A DNA stretch of 64,000 nucleotides from Dyella silvae (lineage in GTDB: Bacteria; Pseudomonadota; Gammaproteobacteria; Xanthomonadales; Rhodanobacteraceae), in NCBI RefSeq assembly GCF_026421305.1, contig NZ_JAPJBQ010000001.1, positions 186,001 through 250,000 on the forward strand, written 5' to 3'. The notes under the pieces are model-generated. The model was not told the DNA's origin. It searched no databases and worked only from the letters and a program-made list of their open reading frames with translations. Below are positions 1-9,367 of this stretch, one piece after another; the first letter of the stretch is position 1; each line of letters opens with the position of its first letter. The translations under genes and the position numbers were made by a program.

Positions 1-2
1 AG

Positions 3-350
3 CTGGTGGCTGCCGCGGGCAAGCCCGTGAAAGCCTATGACCTGCTGGATCAGTTGCGCGAACGCCACGGCAACGCCGCGCCGCCCACGGTTTACCGGGC
101 GCTGGATTTCCTGCTGGAGCACGGCTTCATCCACAAGCTGGAATCCATCAACGCTTTCGTCTCCTGCCACCATCCGGCCGAGGCGCACCAGGTGCCTTTC
201 CTCATCTGCGACAACTGCTCCAGCGCGCAGGAAGTGTGCGACGAGCGCGTGGCCGAGCTGATCGAGGCGCAGGCCAAGGCGTTTGGCTTCCGCCCGCAGG
301 CGCAGACGCTGGAAGTACACGGCCTCTGCAAGAACTGCCGCAAGGCCTGA
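3..350 (+). CDS. zur: Zinc uptake regulator Zur, Fur family (5' truncated by window edge)
   Basis: The reading frame is open to the left edge, so the true start lies outside the window; the GTG at base 6 is internal. The protein is a Fur-family metalloregulator: a winged-helix part (AYDLLDQL, TVYRALDFLLEHG) followed by a metal-binding dimerisation part with CHHPAEAHQ, CDNC and a terminal CKNC, the pattern of the structural zinc site. The His-His-Pro-Ala-Glu-Ala-His stretch and the two CxxC pairs fit Zur better than Fur or PerR. Zur binds DNA when zinc is plentiful and represses zinc uptake. A sequence closely resembling a Zur box begins 56 bp downstream, and the next two genes are metal-transport type, which supports the Zur call over other Fur paralogues. 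Confidence 0.88.
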   Translation: MVAAAGKPVKAYDLLDQLRERHGNAAPPTVYRALDFLLEHGFIHKLESINAFVSCHHPAEAHQVPFLICDNCSSAQEVCDERVAELIEAQAKAFGFRPQAQTLEVHGLCKNCRKA

Positions 351-406
351 TCCCCCGAGCCAATGCCGGTGGCCTGCGTGGCCCCGGGGCGGGGTGGTTT
401 GCGTTT

Positions 407-429
407 GAGACGTTATAATGTAACATGCG
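407..429 (+). promoter_or_regulatory. Putative Zur box overlapping a TATAAT promoter element
   Basis: A 23-bp element with core GTTATAATGTAAC (412-424), nearly palindromic and matching most positions of the enterobacterial Zur box (GAAATGTTATANTATAACATTTC type). A perfect TATAAT lies inside it at 414-419, about 60 bp before the MerC-like gene. Binding here would block RNA polymerase. The match is seen by eye; regulation is inferred. Confidence 0.65.
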
Positions 430-481
430 CATCGATGGGCCTCCCCTGGCCTGACTCGCGAAGTGCTCTGGCCCCGATCCG

Positions 482-907
482 ATGGATGCCCGACAAGAGA
501 ACAAGAGCCGTTGGTGGTCCCTGGCAGACAGGGTAGGCGCGACTGCGTCGTTCCTGTGCGCCATTCATTGCGCAGCGCTGCCGTTTGTCTTCGCGTTGCT
601 GCCGCTGCTGGGTCTGGGCTTTCTCGCCGATCACGCGTTCGAGCGCGGTTTCGTGATGTTCGCCTGCACGCTGGCGCTCATCAGCCTGATCAGTGGTTAT
701 CGCCATCACCACCGTCCGCTGCCGTTGCTGCTGGCGTTGCCGGGTCTGGCGCTGCTTGTCGTTGGCGTGACGTTTGCGGAAAGCTACTCCGTGGCGCTGC
801 ACAGCGTGCTGGTGACGTGCGGTGGCGTGCTGGTGGCCACGGCGCATTTCGTCAATCTGCGTACGCATCGCGCGCTGCACGTTCACGGGCCGCAGTGTGT
901 CCACTGA
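482..907 (+). CDS. MerC-like inner-membrane protein
   Basis: 141 aa with four predicted membrane helices. The first helix contains Cys26 and Cys30 in CAIHC followed by AALPF, the signature of MerC-domain proteins, where the paired cysteines bind a soft metal ion. The C-terminus is His/Cys rich (THRALHVHGPQCVH). MerC is known from mercury operons, but chromosomal MerC-like proteins occur next to zinc regulators, and here the gene follows zur and a candidate Zur box and precedes a zinc exporter gene by 61 bp. A role in zinc rather than mercury handling is therefore inferred. No merR, merT, merP or merA is nearby. Confidence 0.75.
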   Translation: MDARQENKSRWWSLADRVGATASFLCAIHCAALPFVFALLPLLGLGFLADHAFERGFVMFACTLALISLISGYRHHHRPLPLLLALPGLALLVVGVTFAESYSVALHSVLVTCGGVLVATAHFVNLRTHRALHVHGPQCVH

Positions 908-968
908 GGCCATCGGCGAAAGCCGCCGTGATTGTGTAACGGGGCAGGTGGTTCCTAGCATTTGCGCG

Positions 969-1946
969 ATGAACACCGCTCGCACGCATACCCACGACCA
1001 TCACGATCATGACCATGCCCATCATGGTCATGCGCACAGCCATGACCACGACCACGGCCAGATCAGCGGACGTGAGCGCAAGCTGATTTTTGCCTTCGTG
1101 CTCACCATGCTGATGATGATGGTGGAGGCGGTGGGCGGCTTCTGGTCCGGCTCGCTGGCACTGGTGGCAGACGCCGGCCACATGCTGATCGACGCGCTGG
1201 CGCTGCTGCTCGCCGTGGTCGGCGCCTGGTTTGCCCGGCGGCCTGCTGACGCCCGCCGCAGCTACGGCTACGGCCGTCTGGAAGTGCTGGCAGGTTTCGT
1301 CAATGCACTGACTCAGTTCGCGTTGGTGGGTTTTATTGCCTACGAGGCGGTGATGCGCCTGTTTGAGCCCACCCACATCCTGTCCGGCATGATGCTGGTG
1401 GTCGCGGTGATCGGCCTGCTGGTCAACCTGCTGGTGCTGCGCACGCTGCATGGGCATGCGCACGACGATGTGAATCTCGCTGGCGCCACTTTGCATGTAC
1501 TGGGCGATCTGCTGGGTTCGGTCGCTGCGGTAGTGGCTGCGTTGCTGGTGCGCTGGCAGGGCTGGAACTGGGCCGACCCGGTGCTTTCACTGCTGGTGTC
1601 GCTGCTTATTCTGAACAGCGCGTGGCGGCTGCTGCGCCGCTCGGCGCATATCCTGCTGGAAGGCGTGCCCGAAGGCATGAACACCGGCGACGTGGCTGAA
1701 TCGCTGCGGCATGCCCACGCGTCGATCCGTGACATCCATCATCTGCACGTGTGGCAGCTGGCCTCCGGCTCGCGTATGGCGACGCTGCACGCCGAGCTGT
1801 ACGACGACACGAGCAGCTCCGTGGCCATTACGGCGATCAATCACCTGCTGGCTGAACGCTTCGGCATTCAGCATGTCACCGTACAGATCGACGCGGAGCA
1901 GTGCCCTGATCACACCCGTGGCTGCGCCGGACACGGCCCGCGCTGA
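969..1946 (+). CDS. CDF family zinc/cobalt/cadmium efflux transporter (ZitB/CzcD type)
   Basis: 325 aa from ATG 969; the frame stays open further upstream, but this start begins the His-rich N-terminal tail (THTHDHHDHDHAHHGHAH) typical of the family. Six membrane helices follow, with the metal-site motifs ADAGHMLIDA in helix 2 and ATLHVLGDLLGS in helix 5, and a cytoplasmic C-terminal domain (HHLHVWQL) that dimerises on metal binding. It exchanges cytoplasmic Zn2+ for protons. It follows the MerC-like gene on the same strand, so co-transcription from the Zur-box promoter is plausible. An exporter under simple Zur repression would be unusual, so it may have its own promoter or be activated by Zur. 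Confidence 0.9.
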   Translation: MNTARTHTHDHHDHDHAHHGHAHSHDHDHGQISGRERKLIFAFVLTMLMMMVEAVGGFWSGSLALVADAGHMLIDALALLLAVVGAWFARRPADARRSYGYGRLEVLAGFVNALTQFALVGFIAYEAVMRLFEPTHILSGMMLVVAVIGLLVNLLVLRTLHGHAHDDVNLAGATLHVLGDLLGSVAAVVAALLVRWQGWNWADPVLSLLVSLLILNSAWRLLRRSAHILLEGVPEGMNTGDVAESLRHAHASIRDIHHLHVWQLASGSRMATLHAELYDDTSSSVAITAINHLLAERFGIQHVTVQIDAEQCPDHTRGCAGHGPR

Positions 1947-2016
1947 CTATTGCGCTTTGGGCCGTCGCTGATACGATGGTCGGCCGAGTTCACCCCAACG
2001 AATCAAGGAGTTCCCC

Positions 2017-2178
2017 ATGGGCAAGGGCGATCGCAAGACCCGTCGTGGCAAGACCTACCGTGGCAGCTACGGCAACAGCCGCCTGCACTCGCTGCAGCCG
2101 GCCGTGGCCGGTGCCAAGGCGACCGTGACCAAGCCGGCCGCCGCCAAGAAGGCCGCTCCGAAGAAGAAGTCGGCCTAA
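2017..2178 (+). CDS. 30S ribosomal protein bTHX (Thx)
   Basis: 53 aa, very basic: MGKGDRKTRRGKTYRGSYG is the hallmark start of bacterial THX, a small peptide that sits in the head of the 30S subunit. The Lys/Ala/Pro-rich tail (AAAKKAAPKKKSA) is also typical. A strong Shine-Dalgarno AAGGAG (2005-2010) lies 6 bases before the ATG, and a perfect intrinsic terminator follows 17 bases after the stop, so it looks monocistronic and highly expressed. Confidence 0.88.
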   Translation: MGKGDRKTRRGKTYRGSYGNSRLHSLQPAVAGAKATVTKPAAAKKAAPKKKSA

Positions 2179-2194
2179 GCCGCTTCGGACGCTA

Positions 2195-2222
2195 AAAAAC
2201 CCCGCCCCGGCGGGGTTTTTTT
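2195..2222. terminator. Bidirectional intrinsic terminator between bTHX and hutI
   Basis: A GC-rich hairpin (CCCCGCC / GGCGGGG) flanked by an A run on the left and a T run on the right. It can terminate the plus-strand bTHX transcript and the minus-strand operon ending with hutI. Confidence 0.9.
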
Positions 2223-2230
2223 ATGGGCGT

Positions 2231-3466
2231 TCACACTTCGCGCGATATGAGCTCGCCGCCCAGGAAGACCTCGCGCAGCACATTGCTGCCGCCGATCCAG
2301 TAGCAAAGTTCGGCTGGCGCGCGAACGTTCCATACGGCCAGATCGGCGCGCTGTCCCACTGCCAGCGTGCCCCGATCAGACAAGCCCAGCGCGCTGGCGG
2401 CATGAACCGTGACGCCACGCAGGGCCTCTTCTGGCGTCAGGCGAAACAACGTGCACGCCATGCCCGCGGCCAGGCGCAGCGAAAGCAGCGGCGAGGTGCC
2501 AGGATTGCAATCGGTCGCCACGGCCATGGGTACCCGGTGTTCACGCAGCCCGGCGATGGGCGGGAGTTTGGTCTCGCGCAGCGCATAGAACGCGCCGGGC
2601 AGTAACACTGCGACGGTGCCTGCCTTCGCCATCGCCTGGATACCACTGTCGCTGAGATGCTCGAGATGATCGGCAGACAGCCCCTGGAATGCCGCCACCA
2701 GTGCGGCGCCGTCGAGGTCGGAAAGCTGCTCCGCGTGCAACTTCACCGGCAGACCGAGCTGCGTGGCCCGTTCGAACACGCGGCGCGTCTCTTGCGGTGT
2801 AAAACCAATGGACTCGCAGAACGCATCGACGGCATCGACCAGTCCTTCGCTCGCCAGCGCCGGCAACATCTCGTTGCAAACAAGATCGACGTAGGTGTCG
2901 CGGTTGTCGCGATACTCCGGCGGCAACGCGTGCAGGCCAAGAAACGTCGTGCGTACGGTGATTCCCAGTGCCTTGCCGAGGCGGCGCGCGACACGCAACA
3001 TCCGTCGCTCGGTGTCGAGATCCAGGCCATAACCTGACTTGATCTCCAGCGTGGTGACGCCATCGGCCAGCAAGGCATGCGCACGCGGCAGCGCTTGCGC
3101 AAACAAGGCATCTTCGCTGGCTTCGCGCGTGGCTTTGACGGTGGAAACGATGCCGCCACCCGCGCGCGCGATTTCTTCGTAACTCGCACCGTTGAGGCGC
3201 AGATCGAACTCGTGCGCGCGGTTGCCGCCGAATACGAGGTGCGTGTGGCAGTCGATCAGCCCCGGTGTCACCAGCGCGCCATCGAGATGCTCGACGTGCG
3301 CAGCGAGATGTTCTGCGTCGACAGGCAGATCCTGTTGGCGCCCCACCCAGGCGATGCGCCCTTCATGCAGCGCAATGGCGCCGTTGGCGATCAGTCCGTA
3401 GGGTGCGTCGCCAGCAAAGGTCGCGAGCGTGGCATCGAGTAGCAGATGGTCCCAGCGTGTCGTCAT
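2231..3466 (-). CDS. hutI: Imidazolonepropionase
   Basis: 411 aa amidohydrolase-superfamily enzyme that hydrolyses 4-imidazolone-5-propanoate to N-formimidoyl-glutamate, step three of histidine degradation. Visible motifs: metal ligands in [12 protein letters not shown], the substrate region [40 protein letters not shown], and [10 protein letters not shown] carrying the metal-binding Asp. Length is standard. Its ATG overlaps the stop of the ClC channel gene by 4 bases (ATGA), so translation is coupled. hutF lies divergently 3 kb away and hutU about 24 kb away; hutH is not in the window. Confidence 0.96.
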   Translation of the reverse strand: MTTRWDHLLLDATLATFAGDAPYGLIANGAIALHEGRIAWVGRQQDLPVDAEHLAAHVEHLDGALVTPGLIDCHTHLVFGGNRAHEFDLRLNGASYEEIARAGGGIVSTVKATREASEDALFAQALPRAHALLADGVTTLEIKSGYGLDLDTERRMLRVARRLGKALGITVRTTFLGLHALPPEYRDNRDTYVDLVCNEMLPALASEGLVDAVDAFCESIGFTPQETRRVFERATQLGLPVKLHAEQLSDLDGAALVAAFQGLSADHLEHLSDSGIQAMAKAGTVAVLLPGAFYALRETKLPPIAGLREHRVPMAVATDCNPGTSPLLSLRLAAGMACTLFRLTPEEALRGVTVHAASALGLSDRGTLAVGQRADLAVWNVRAPAELCYWIGGSNVLREVFLGGELISREV

Positions 3467-4986
3467 GGCATAGGGCGGTCGTGTGGTGGCTCGTCGTCGT
3501 TGCGATCGTGCCTGGGTGGAATCGGCGTGGAAGGTTCTTCCACCATCGTTGGGTGTGGGTGTGCTTCTTCGTCGGCATGGTCGCGGGTGCTGAAGTCACC
3601 CTGATCATCAGCGGCTTCCTCGGCGGCGCGGCGCGCGAGTTCGTGCTCGTAACTTTCAATCAGCTTGTCAGCCAGTGCGCGATACACCGGCTTAGGCGAA
3701 AGCAGCGATGACGCTGCACGTGCGAGCAGGCAGGTAGCCATGATGGGCAGCACCATCTGCTGGTTTGCAGTGAGTTCCATGGAAATCACAGTGGCCGTCA
3801 GCGGTGCCTGCGTCACGCCGGACAGATAGGCCGCCATGCCCAGCAAAGCGACGGCCGACGGATCGACGTTGGGCAGAATGGTGCTCAGGTTGTTGCCCAG
3901 GCCCGCACCCACCGCAAGCGCGGGCGAAAAAATGCCGCCGGGAATGCCAGCCCAGTACGACGCGATGTTGCCCATGAACTTCAGTACGCCGAAGCTCATC
4001 ACCGTATCGGTGTGGTTTTCCAGAATCTCCTTGGCCTGCGCATAACCCGTACCGTAGAGGCCGGTATGCGTGAGCTGGCTCAACAGCACCAGTGCCAAGC
4101 CGCAGGCCGCTGCAAACACCACAGGTTGACGCGCACGCACGCGGCCCATCAGACCACGCATTCCATGGTCGCTCGGCTGGATCAGGCGTGCGAACAAGCC
4201 ACCGGCCAGACCGCAGGTGATGCCGGTGGCCAGCACGGCCCACCAAGCCTTGCCCAGTGGCAGGCCGATATCGAAGTGGCCGAAATACGCGTAATTGCCG
4301 AGGATGCCCAGCGACACGACGCCTGAGACGATCACCGCGGTGAGCAAGGTGCCGCTCATGCGGTGTTCGAATGCGCCACTCATTTCCTCAATGGCAAACA
4401 CCACACCGGCGAGCGGCGTGTTGAACGCTGCCGCGAGGCCAGCGGCGGATCCGGCGAGAATGAAGCGTCCGGCTGCAGCAGGCTCGGCAAAACCGAAGCG
4501 CCGCCCGAGCGAGTAGAGCAGGCCCGCGCCGACATGCACGGTGGGGCCCTCGCGGCCTACCGATGCACCCCCCATCAGTGCGGCAAGCGTCAGCGCCATC
4601 TTGCCAATCGCCACGCGCAACGACAGCAGGCTCTGGCGGAAATCCTCGTCTTCGACCTTCAGTGCCGCGATGGCTTGCGGAATGCCCGAGCCACGCGTGG
4701 GTTTGAGCACACCCTGCGTAAGCCAGGCCAGCAGCGCAAACGTAAGCGGCGTGATCAGGAAGGCCCAGTAGCGGTTGTGCGACACCACGCCACGAAACAC
4801 ACCGAAAGCCCAGTCGGCGGCTTGCGCAAAACCCACCGCGGCCAGACCCACCAGCACAGCGCCACTCCAGAACAACACGCGGCGGCGCCATTCAACCGGC
4901 GAAAACAGTTCCGAATCGGTCAGGCGCTTCAGGCGCCCCGGCACGTTGGAGCGAGCGCCGGTATCGTCGTCGCTGCGGTCCCTCAC
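3463..4986 (-). CDS. ClC-type chloride channel / H+-Cl- antiporter
   Basis: 507 aa polytopic membrane protein. Hallmarks of the ClC family are present: [19 protein letters not shown] and [16 protein letters not shown], the three loops that form the anion pathway; the Glu in GREGP is the gating glutamate. The C-terminal tail is hydrophilic and rich in acidic residues and His. It starts with GTG, overlapping the upstream GNAT-nitrilase stop by 4 bases (GTGA), and overlaps hutI downstream, so the three genes form one translationally coupled operon. ClcA proteins act in acid resistance in other bacteria; a role with histidine catabolism is not established. Confidence 0.92.
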   Translation of the reverse strand: MRDRSDDDTGARSNVPGRLKRLTDSELFSPVEWRRRVLFWSGAVLVGLAAVGFAQAADWAFGVFRGVVSHNRYWAFLITPLTFALLAWLTQGVLKPTRGSGIPQAIAALKVEDEDFRQSLLSLRVAIGKMALTLAALMGGASVGREGPTVHVGAGLLYSLGRRFGFAEPAAAGRFILAGSAAGLAAAFNTPLAGVVFAIEEMSGAFEHRMSGTLLTAVIVSGVVSLGILGNYAYFGHFDIGLPLGKAWWAVLATGITCGLAGGLFARLIQPSDHGMRGLMGRVRARQPVVFAAACGLALVLLSQLTHTGLYGTGYAQAKEILENHTDTVMSFGVLKFMGNIASYWAGIPGGIFSPALAVGAGLGNNLSTILPNVDPSAVALLGMAAYLSGVTQAPLTATVISMELTANQQMVLPIMATCLLARAASSLLSPKPVYRALADKLIESYEHELARRAAEEAADDQGDFSTRDHADEEAHPHPTMVEEPSTPIPPRHDRNDDEPPHDRPMP

Positions 4987-6557
4987 GACTTCTTCTCCGA
5001 CTTGCGGGTCCAGCGGGTCTCGTAGAGATCGAAGCGGCGGTCCTTGAGGTTTTGCACGGCACCGGCGTTACGTGCACGGGCCAGACTTTCCAGGCGCAGG
5101 TCGGCAAACAGCACGGTTTCGATGTTCGGCGTGGAATCGGCTGCGATGCCGTCGCGCGCAAACGGGAAGTCGCTTGGCGTGAGGATGCAGCTCTGGCCGT
5201 ACTGAATGTCAAAGTTGTTCACGCCGGGCAGGTTGCCCACGTTGCCCGATAGCACCACGTAGCACTGGTTTTCGATGGCGCGGGCCTGCGAGCAATAGCG
5301 CACGCGCAAGTAGCCCTCGCGCACGTCAGTGCAGAACGGCACGAACAGGATCAGCGCCCCTTGGTCGGTGAGGTGACGCGCGACCTCGGGGAATTCCGAG
5401 TCGTAGCAGATCATCACGCCAATCGGGCCGCAGTCGGTCTGGATGGTGGCCGCGGTGTCGCCGCCGCTCACATTCCACACCGTGCGTTCGCTCGGTGTGG
5501 GATGAATTTTTTCCTGCTCGTGGATGGAACCATCTCGCAGGCACACGTAGCAGACATTGTGAATGTCGCCATTGGCCTGCTCAGTGGGGTGGGAGCCACC
5601 GATGATGTTGATGTTGTAGTGCACCGCCAGACGGCTGAAGAGTTCCTTCACCTGTGGCGTGTACTGACTGAGCTTGCGAATCGAGTCGACCGGCGACAGC
5701 TCCTCATTTTCGATCGACAGCAGCTGCAGCGTGATCAGTTCGGGGAACGTAACGAAGTCGGCGCTGTAGTCGGCCGCGATATCCGTGAAGTACTCCACCT
5801 GGGTGGCAAACTCCTCGAATGAACGGATGCGGCGCTGCTGATACTGCACCGTAGCCACGCGCACCGAATCCGGCAAACGCTGAGTGGAAGGTATCGACGG
5901 AATGTCCGGCTGATTGAGTAGCTGCGGATTGCGCCATACCAGATGCGCGGCATAACCAAGCGAGTCATAGTCGGAGGGCACGTAGCCGCGCAGCAGGCCG
6001 ATGACTTCGAAATCATTGCTCAGCTGAAAGCTGAGCGTGGGGTCGCGACGCCGGCCTTCCACCACGGCCTGCACGTAGCCGTCGGCGCTGCCATAGCGGT
6101 GAATGTTACGGGCAAGTCCAGGAATGCGTCCGCCAAACACGATGCCGCGCAGCTTGAGATCGGTACACACGCGCTTGCGCGCCTGATACAGGCGCTGACC
6201 GATGCGCATGTTGCGGTAATCGGGATGCACCACCACTTCCATGCCATACAGCCAGTTGCCGTCGCGGCGATGGCGCGAACCCATGCCACCACCGGTGATC
6301 TGCATCCAGGTATGCGGCGCCAGCGCAGTGGCTTCGTCGATACGGAAGGTGGCGCAGTAGCCCACAATCTTCCCCTCGTACTCGGCCACGAACTGGCCTT
6401 CGGGGAAGTGAGTCTGCTGGGAGCGCAGCATTTCGGCCGAGTGTCCCCACTCGGCCGTGTAAACGCGCGCGGTGAGCTCGACCAGCGCCGGTACGTCGGC
6501 AGGCTTCGCCTGGCGAAGCAGCAGTTTCGGGGCGTGTTCCTGGTTCTTCTTGGCCAT
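4983..6557 (-). CDS. GNAT acetyltransferase - carbon-nitrogen hydrolase (nitrilase) fusion
   Basis: 524 aa two-domain protein. Residues about 10-215 form a GNAT domain (acetyl-CoA site around HPDYRNMRIGQRLYQARK). Residues about 230-510 form a nitrilase-superfamily domain with all three catalytic residues: Glu in TFPELI (about 271), Lys in QEKIHPT (about 347) and Cys in MICYDSEFPE (about 383). This fusion is a recognised family of unknown substrate, often annotated as bifunctional GNAT/amidohydrolase. It is the first gene of an operon with a ClC channel and hutI, and is divergent from hutF. A link to formimidoyl or amide nitrogen metabolism is only suggested by this context. Confidence 0.9.
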   Translation of the reverse strand: MAKKNQEHAPKLLLRQAKPADVPALVELTARVYTAEWGHSAEMLRSQQTHFPEGQFVAEYEGKIVGYCATFRIDEATALAPHTWMQITGGGMGSRHRRDGNWLYGMEVVVHPDYRNMRIGQRLYQARKRVCTDLKLRGIVFGGRIPGLARNIHRYGSADGYVQAVVEGRRRDPTLSFQLSNDFEVIGLLRGYVPSDYDSLGYAAHLVWRNPQLLNQPDIPSIPSTQRLPDSVRVATVQYQQRRIRSFEEFATQVEYFTDIAADYSADFVTFPELITLQLLSIENEELSPVDSIRKLSQYTPQVKELFSRLAVHYNINIIGGSHPTEQANGDIHNVCYVCLRDGSIHEQEKIHPTPSERTVWNVSGGDTAATIQTDCGPIGVMICYDSEFPEVARHLTDQGALILFVPFCTDVREGYLRVRYCSQARAIENQCYVVLSGNVGNLPGVNNFDIQYGQSCILTPSDFPFARDGIAADSTPNIETVLFADLRLESLARARNAGAVQNLKDRRFDLYETRWTRKSEKKS

Positions 6558-6639
6558 CGGCGCATTATGCCGCAGCGGCGTGAACGAGATGACCTGATGA
6601 ACGGTTACACTCGCTATTCACGTCCCCAGGAGCCAGCCC

Positions 6640-8007
6640 ATGGCCGCCGCTATCCCGACCCATTACACCGCCGATCGATTGTGGACGCCGCATGGCTGGA
6701 CGCGTGACGCCGGCGTGCAGATCGACGACCGCGGGCAGGTAGTGGGTTTGTCGTCGGGTGAAGGCGAGCGGCTGGGACACTGGGTGCTGCCGGGCATGCC
6801 CAACCTGCATTCGCACGCGTTCCAGCGTGCCATGGCGGGATTGGCCGAACGCAAGGGCAAGAGCGACGACAGTTTCTGGACCTGGCGCGAAACCATGTAT
6901 GCGTTCGCTGCCACCATCGGTCCGGAAGAGTTGCAGGCAATCGCCGCGCAGCTCTACATGGAAATGCTCAAGAGTGGCTACACGCACGTGTGCGAGTTTC
7001 ACTATTTGCATCACCAGCCAGACGGCAAGCCGTATGCGCAGCCCGAGGCGATGTCACTGGCGTTGATCGAGGCGGCGCGCGAAACCGGCATCAACCTGAC
7101 CTTGTTGCCGGTGCTCTACATGACGGGTGGCTTCGACGGCCGGCCGCTCGCGCCGCGTCAATGCCGCTTCGGCCATGACGTACCGTCCTATCTGCGCTTG
7201 CTCGAATCGCTGCGCGCGCATGAGAACGATAAGCTTCGCGTCGGTATCGCGTTGCACTCTCTGCGCGCGGTGCCTGCGGAAGCCATGCGCCTCGTGCTGG
7301 CGGACGATACGAACCGGGATTGTCCCGTTCACATCCATATCGCCGAGCAGATCGGCGAGGTGCAGGATTGTCTGGCTACGCGCGGCGCACGCCCGGTCGA
7401 ATGGCTGTTCGAGCATGCCGAGATCAACGCGCGCTGGACGCTGGTGCACGCCACGCATCTGAGCGCACATGAAACGTCGATGTTGGCGGGCAGCGGCGCT
7501 GTGGCGGGTTTATGCCCGACCACCGAAGCAAACCTGGGCGATGGTCTGTTTCCGCTCGCCGATTACCTCGACGCGCACGGCACGCTGGGCATCGGTTCGG
7601 ACTCGCATATTTCAGTGTCGCCGGTCGAAGAACTGCGTTGGCTCGAGTACGGCCAGCGCTTGTCGACGCGGCATCGCAATATCGCCGCCCGCCGTCAGGG
7701 CGACAGCGTGGGCGATACGCTGTGGCCAGCGGCGTTGCGCGGTGGTGCCCTGGCATCGGGTATGCCGATTGGCGAATTGCGTGTCGGCGCGCGTGGCGAC
7801 CTGCTGGTGCTGGATGACCGTGCGCCGTTGCTTGCCGCGCGCGACGAAAGCTCGCTGATCGACAGTTTCCTGTTCGCCGGCAATGTGCCGCTGGTGCGCG
7901 ATGTGATGGTCGGTGGTGAGTGGGTGGTTCGTGGTTTTGTTCACCACGACGAAGATCGCATCGCCGCGCGTTATCGCACCGTCATGGCGCGGCTGGCGCA
8001 GCGCTGA
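6640..8007 (+). CDS. hutF: Formimidoylglutamate deiminase
   Basis: 455 aa amidohydrolase-superfamily enzyme that converts N-formimidoyl-L-glutamate to N-formyl-L-glutamate plus ammonia, defining the five-step histidine pathway. Motifs: metal ligands in NLHSHAFQRAMAG, VCEFHYLHH, HIHIAEQ, LVHATHL, and IGSDSHIS with the catalytic Asp. AGGAG at 6628-6632 supports the ATG. It is divergent from the hutI operon. The expected next enzyme, hutG deformylase, is not in this window. Confidence 0.95.
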   Translation: MAAAIPTHYTADRLWTPHGWTRDAGVQIDDRGQVVGLSSGEGERLGHWVLPGMPNLHSHAFQRAMAGLAERKGKSDDSFWTWRETMYAFAATIGPEELQAIAAQLYMEMLKSGYTHVCEFHYLHHQPDGKPYAQPEAMSLALIEAARETGINLTLLPVLYMTGGFDGRPLAPRQCRFGHDVPSYLRLLESLRAHENDKLRVGIALHSLRAVPAEAMRLVLADDTNRDCPVHIHIAEQIGEVQDCLATRGARPVEWLFEHAEINARWTLVHATHLSAHETSMLAGSGAVAGLCPTTEANLGDGLFPLADYLDAHGTLGIGSDSHISVSPVEELRWLEYGQRLSTRHRNIAARRQGDSVGDTLWPAALRGGALASGMPIGELRVGARGDLLVLDDRAPLLAARDESSLIDSFLFAGNVPLVRDVMVGGEWVVRGFVHHDEDRIAARYRTVMARLAQR

Positions 8008-8120
8008 GGCGAAAGCTTGGTGTCAGCATGAACGGCAGCCATCGGCATCGTTGCCATGGCGTCATCTCGCGCTTGGCGTGGGCGTTTTCCGATGCAAACC
8101 CCCTCACCAAGGAGAGCGTC

Positions 8121-8288
8121 ATGCGTCGACTCATGCTGATTGGTATCGGTCTCGCTGTCATGGCCGGTGCGAGTCTCTCGCTTACCGGTTGCGTCGTTGT
8201 GGCACCGCGCCCGCACTACGCTCGCGTGTGGGTGCCGGGTTACTACGCACCGGCTGGCGTGTACGTCTCGGGCCACTGGCGCGCTTAA
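8121..8288 (+). CDS. Very small secreted lipoprotein with aromatic GxW-type tail
   Basis: 55 aa. An N-terminal lipoprotein signal ends in a lipobox (LTGC), then comes a short mature part rich in Tyr, Trp, Pro and Gly (VWVPGYYAP, VSGHWRA) resembling one unit of the YXWXXGXW-type repeats seen in small outer-envelope proteins. AAGGAGAG sits 6 bases before the ATG, so the gene is well supported despite its size. Function unknown. Confidence 0.7.
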   Translation: MRRLMLIGIGLAVMAGASLSLTGCVVVAPRPHYARVWVPGYYAPAGVYVSGHWRA

Positions 8289-8331
8289 CCTCATGTTGTA
8301 AAGCGTCCGGCGCGCAGGCGTCTGGACGCTC

Positions 8332-9264
8332 TTACAGAGGGTACGCCGACTGCGTGGATTCGATGTATCTGCGCAGGTGCTCAATGAACACGCGCAATTT
8401 TGGCGGCACCTGCACGCGGCTCGGGTAATAGAGATAGAAACCGTCAAACGGCGGTAGCCAGTCGTCGAGCACGGTTTCAAGTCGGCCTGCGGCAATCTCG
8501 GCGTGCACGGAAGCTCGCACCATGTGCGTCAGCGCCAAACCGTCGAGCGCCGCGCGTATCGCCACGGCGGGCTCATTGGTGGTGATGGGGCCATCCACAT
8601 CCATCTCGAACCATTGCCCTTTCGAGGGCCCGGCGGGGTGTGCGAATTCCCACCGGTAGATGGCGTGGCTGCTGAAGCGGAAGCGCACGCAGGCGTGCGA
8701 TGCCAGATCACGCGGATGTTGGGGCCGCCCGTTGGCGGCGAAGTACGCCGGCGAGCCGACGACAACGGCGCGCTGCGGGCCCCCTAACGGTACGGCCACC
8801 ATGTCGCGCGCGAGTCGCTCGCCCAGACGGATGCCAGCGTCGAAACCTTCGGCGATAAGATCGGTCAGCCGGTTCTCTACCTGGATGTCCAGTTTCAGTT
8901 CCGGCCACGCTCGCATGAACGGCGCCATGACAGGGGCGATCAGGTGATCCAGGACCATCTGCGGTACGGCGATTCGCAGCGTGCCCGCCGGCCGGTCGCC
9001 GTGCTGGCGCAGGGCGTCGATGGCGGCATCGATTTCGCTCAGGGCAGGGGAGATCCGTTCCAGAAACGCCTGTCCCGCTTCGGTGAGGCCGACCCGGCGT
9101 GTGCTCCGGTGCAGCAGGCGCACGCCCACGTGGGTTTCCAGCTGGCGCAGGGTCTGGCTCAGGGCCGAGGCGGTGACCTCCATGTCCATGGCGGCACGCG
9201 TAAAGCTCCCGTGCTGGGCGATGAGCCGGAAAGCGCGCAAGGCGGTGGCGTGATCGTTGGCCAT
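8332..9264 (-). CDS. LysR family transcriptional regulator
   Basis: 310 aa. The N-terminal winged helix-turn-helix (FRLIAQHGSFTRAAMDMEVTA, SALSQTLRQLETHVGVRLLHRSTR) is classic LysR; the remaining 220 residues form the periplasmic-binding-like effector domain. It is of the CrgA/DmlR-like subgroup, which often controls a neighbouring oxidoreductase. It faces the aldo/keto reductase gene, and a 17-bp palindrome lies just before its start, so autoregulation and control of the reductase are likely. Confidence 0.92.
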   Translation of the reverse strand: MANDHATALRAFRLIAQHGSFTRAAMDMEVTASALSQTLRQLETHVGVRLLHRSTRRVGLTEAGQAFLERISPALSEIDAAIDALRQHGDRPAGTLRIAVPQMVLDHLIAPVMAPFMRAWPELKLDIQVENRLTDLIAEGFDAGIRLGERLARDMVAVPLGGPQRAVVVGSPAYFAANGRPQHPRDLASHACVRFRFSSHAIYRWEFAHPAGPSKGQWFEMDVDGPITTNEPAVAIRAALDGLALTHMVRASVHAEIAAGRLETVLDDWLPPFDGFYLYYPSRVQVPPKLRVFIEHLRRYIESTQSAYPL

Positions 9265-9270
9265 TGATTA

Positions 9271-9287
9271 GCTTTACTTAATAAAGC
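9271..9287. promoter_or_regulatory. Palindrome in LysR/aldo-keto reductase intergenic region, putative LysR operator
   Basis: GCTTTA-CTTAA-TAAAGC: 6-bp perfect arms around a 5-bp centre, 7 bases upstream of the LysR start codon and 81 bases before the reductase gene. It fits the T-N11-A style of LysR operators. Seen directly; binding is inferred. Confidence 0.55.
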
Positions 9288-9367
9288 ATGCACACGATCC
9301 GGGTTTTTCCACGCAATGGCAAGGTGCAGACTGCGCGCATCCCCCCACTGAGCAAAGGGAATTCGCC

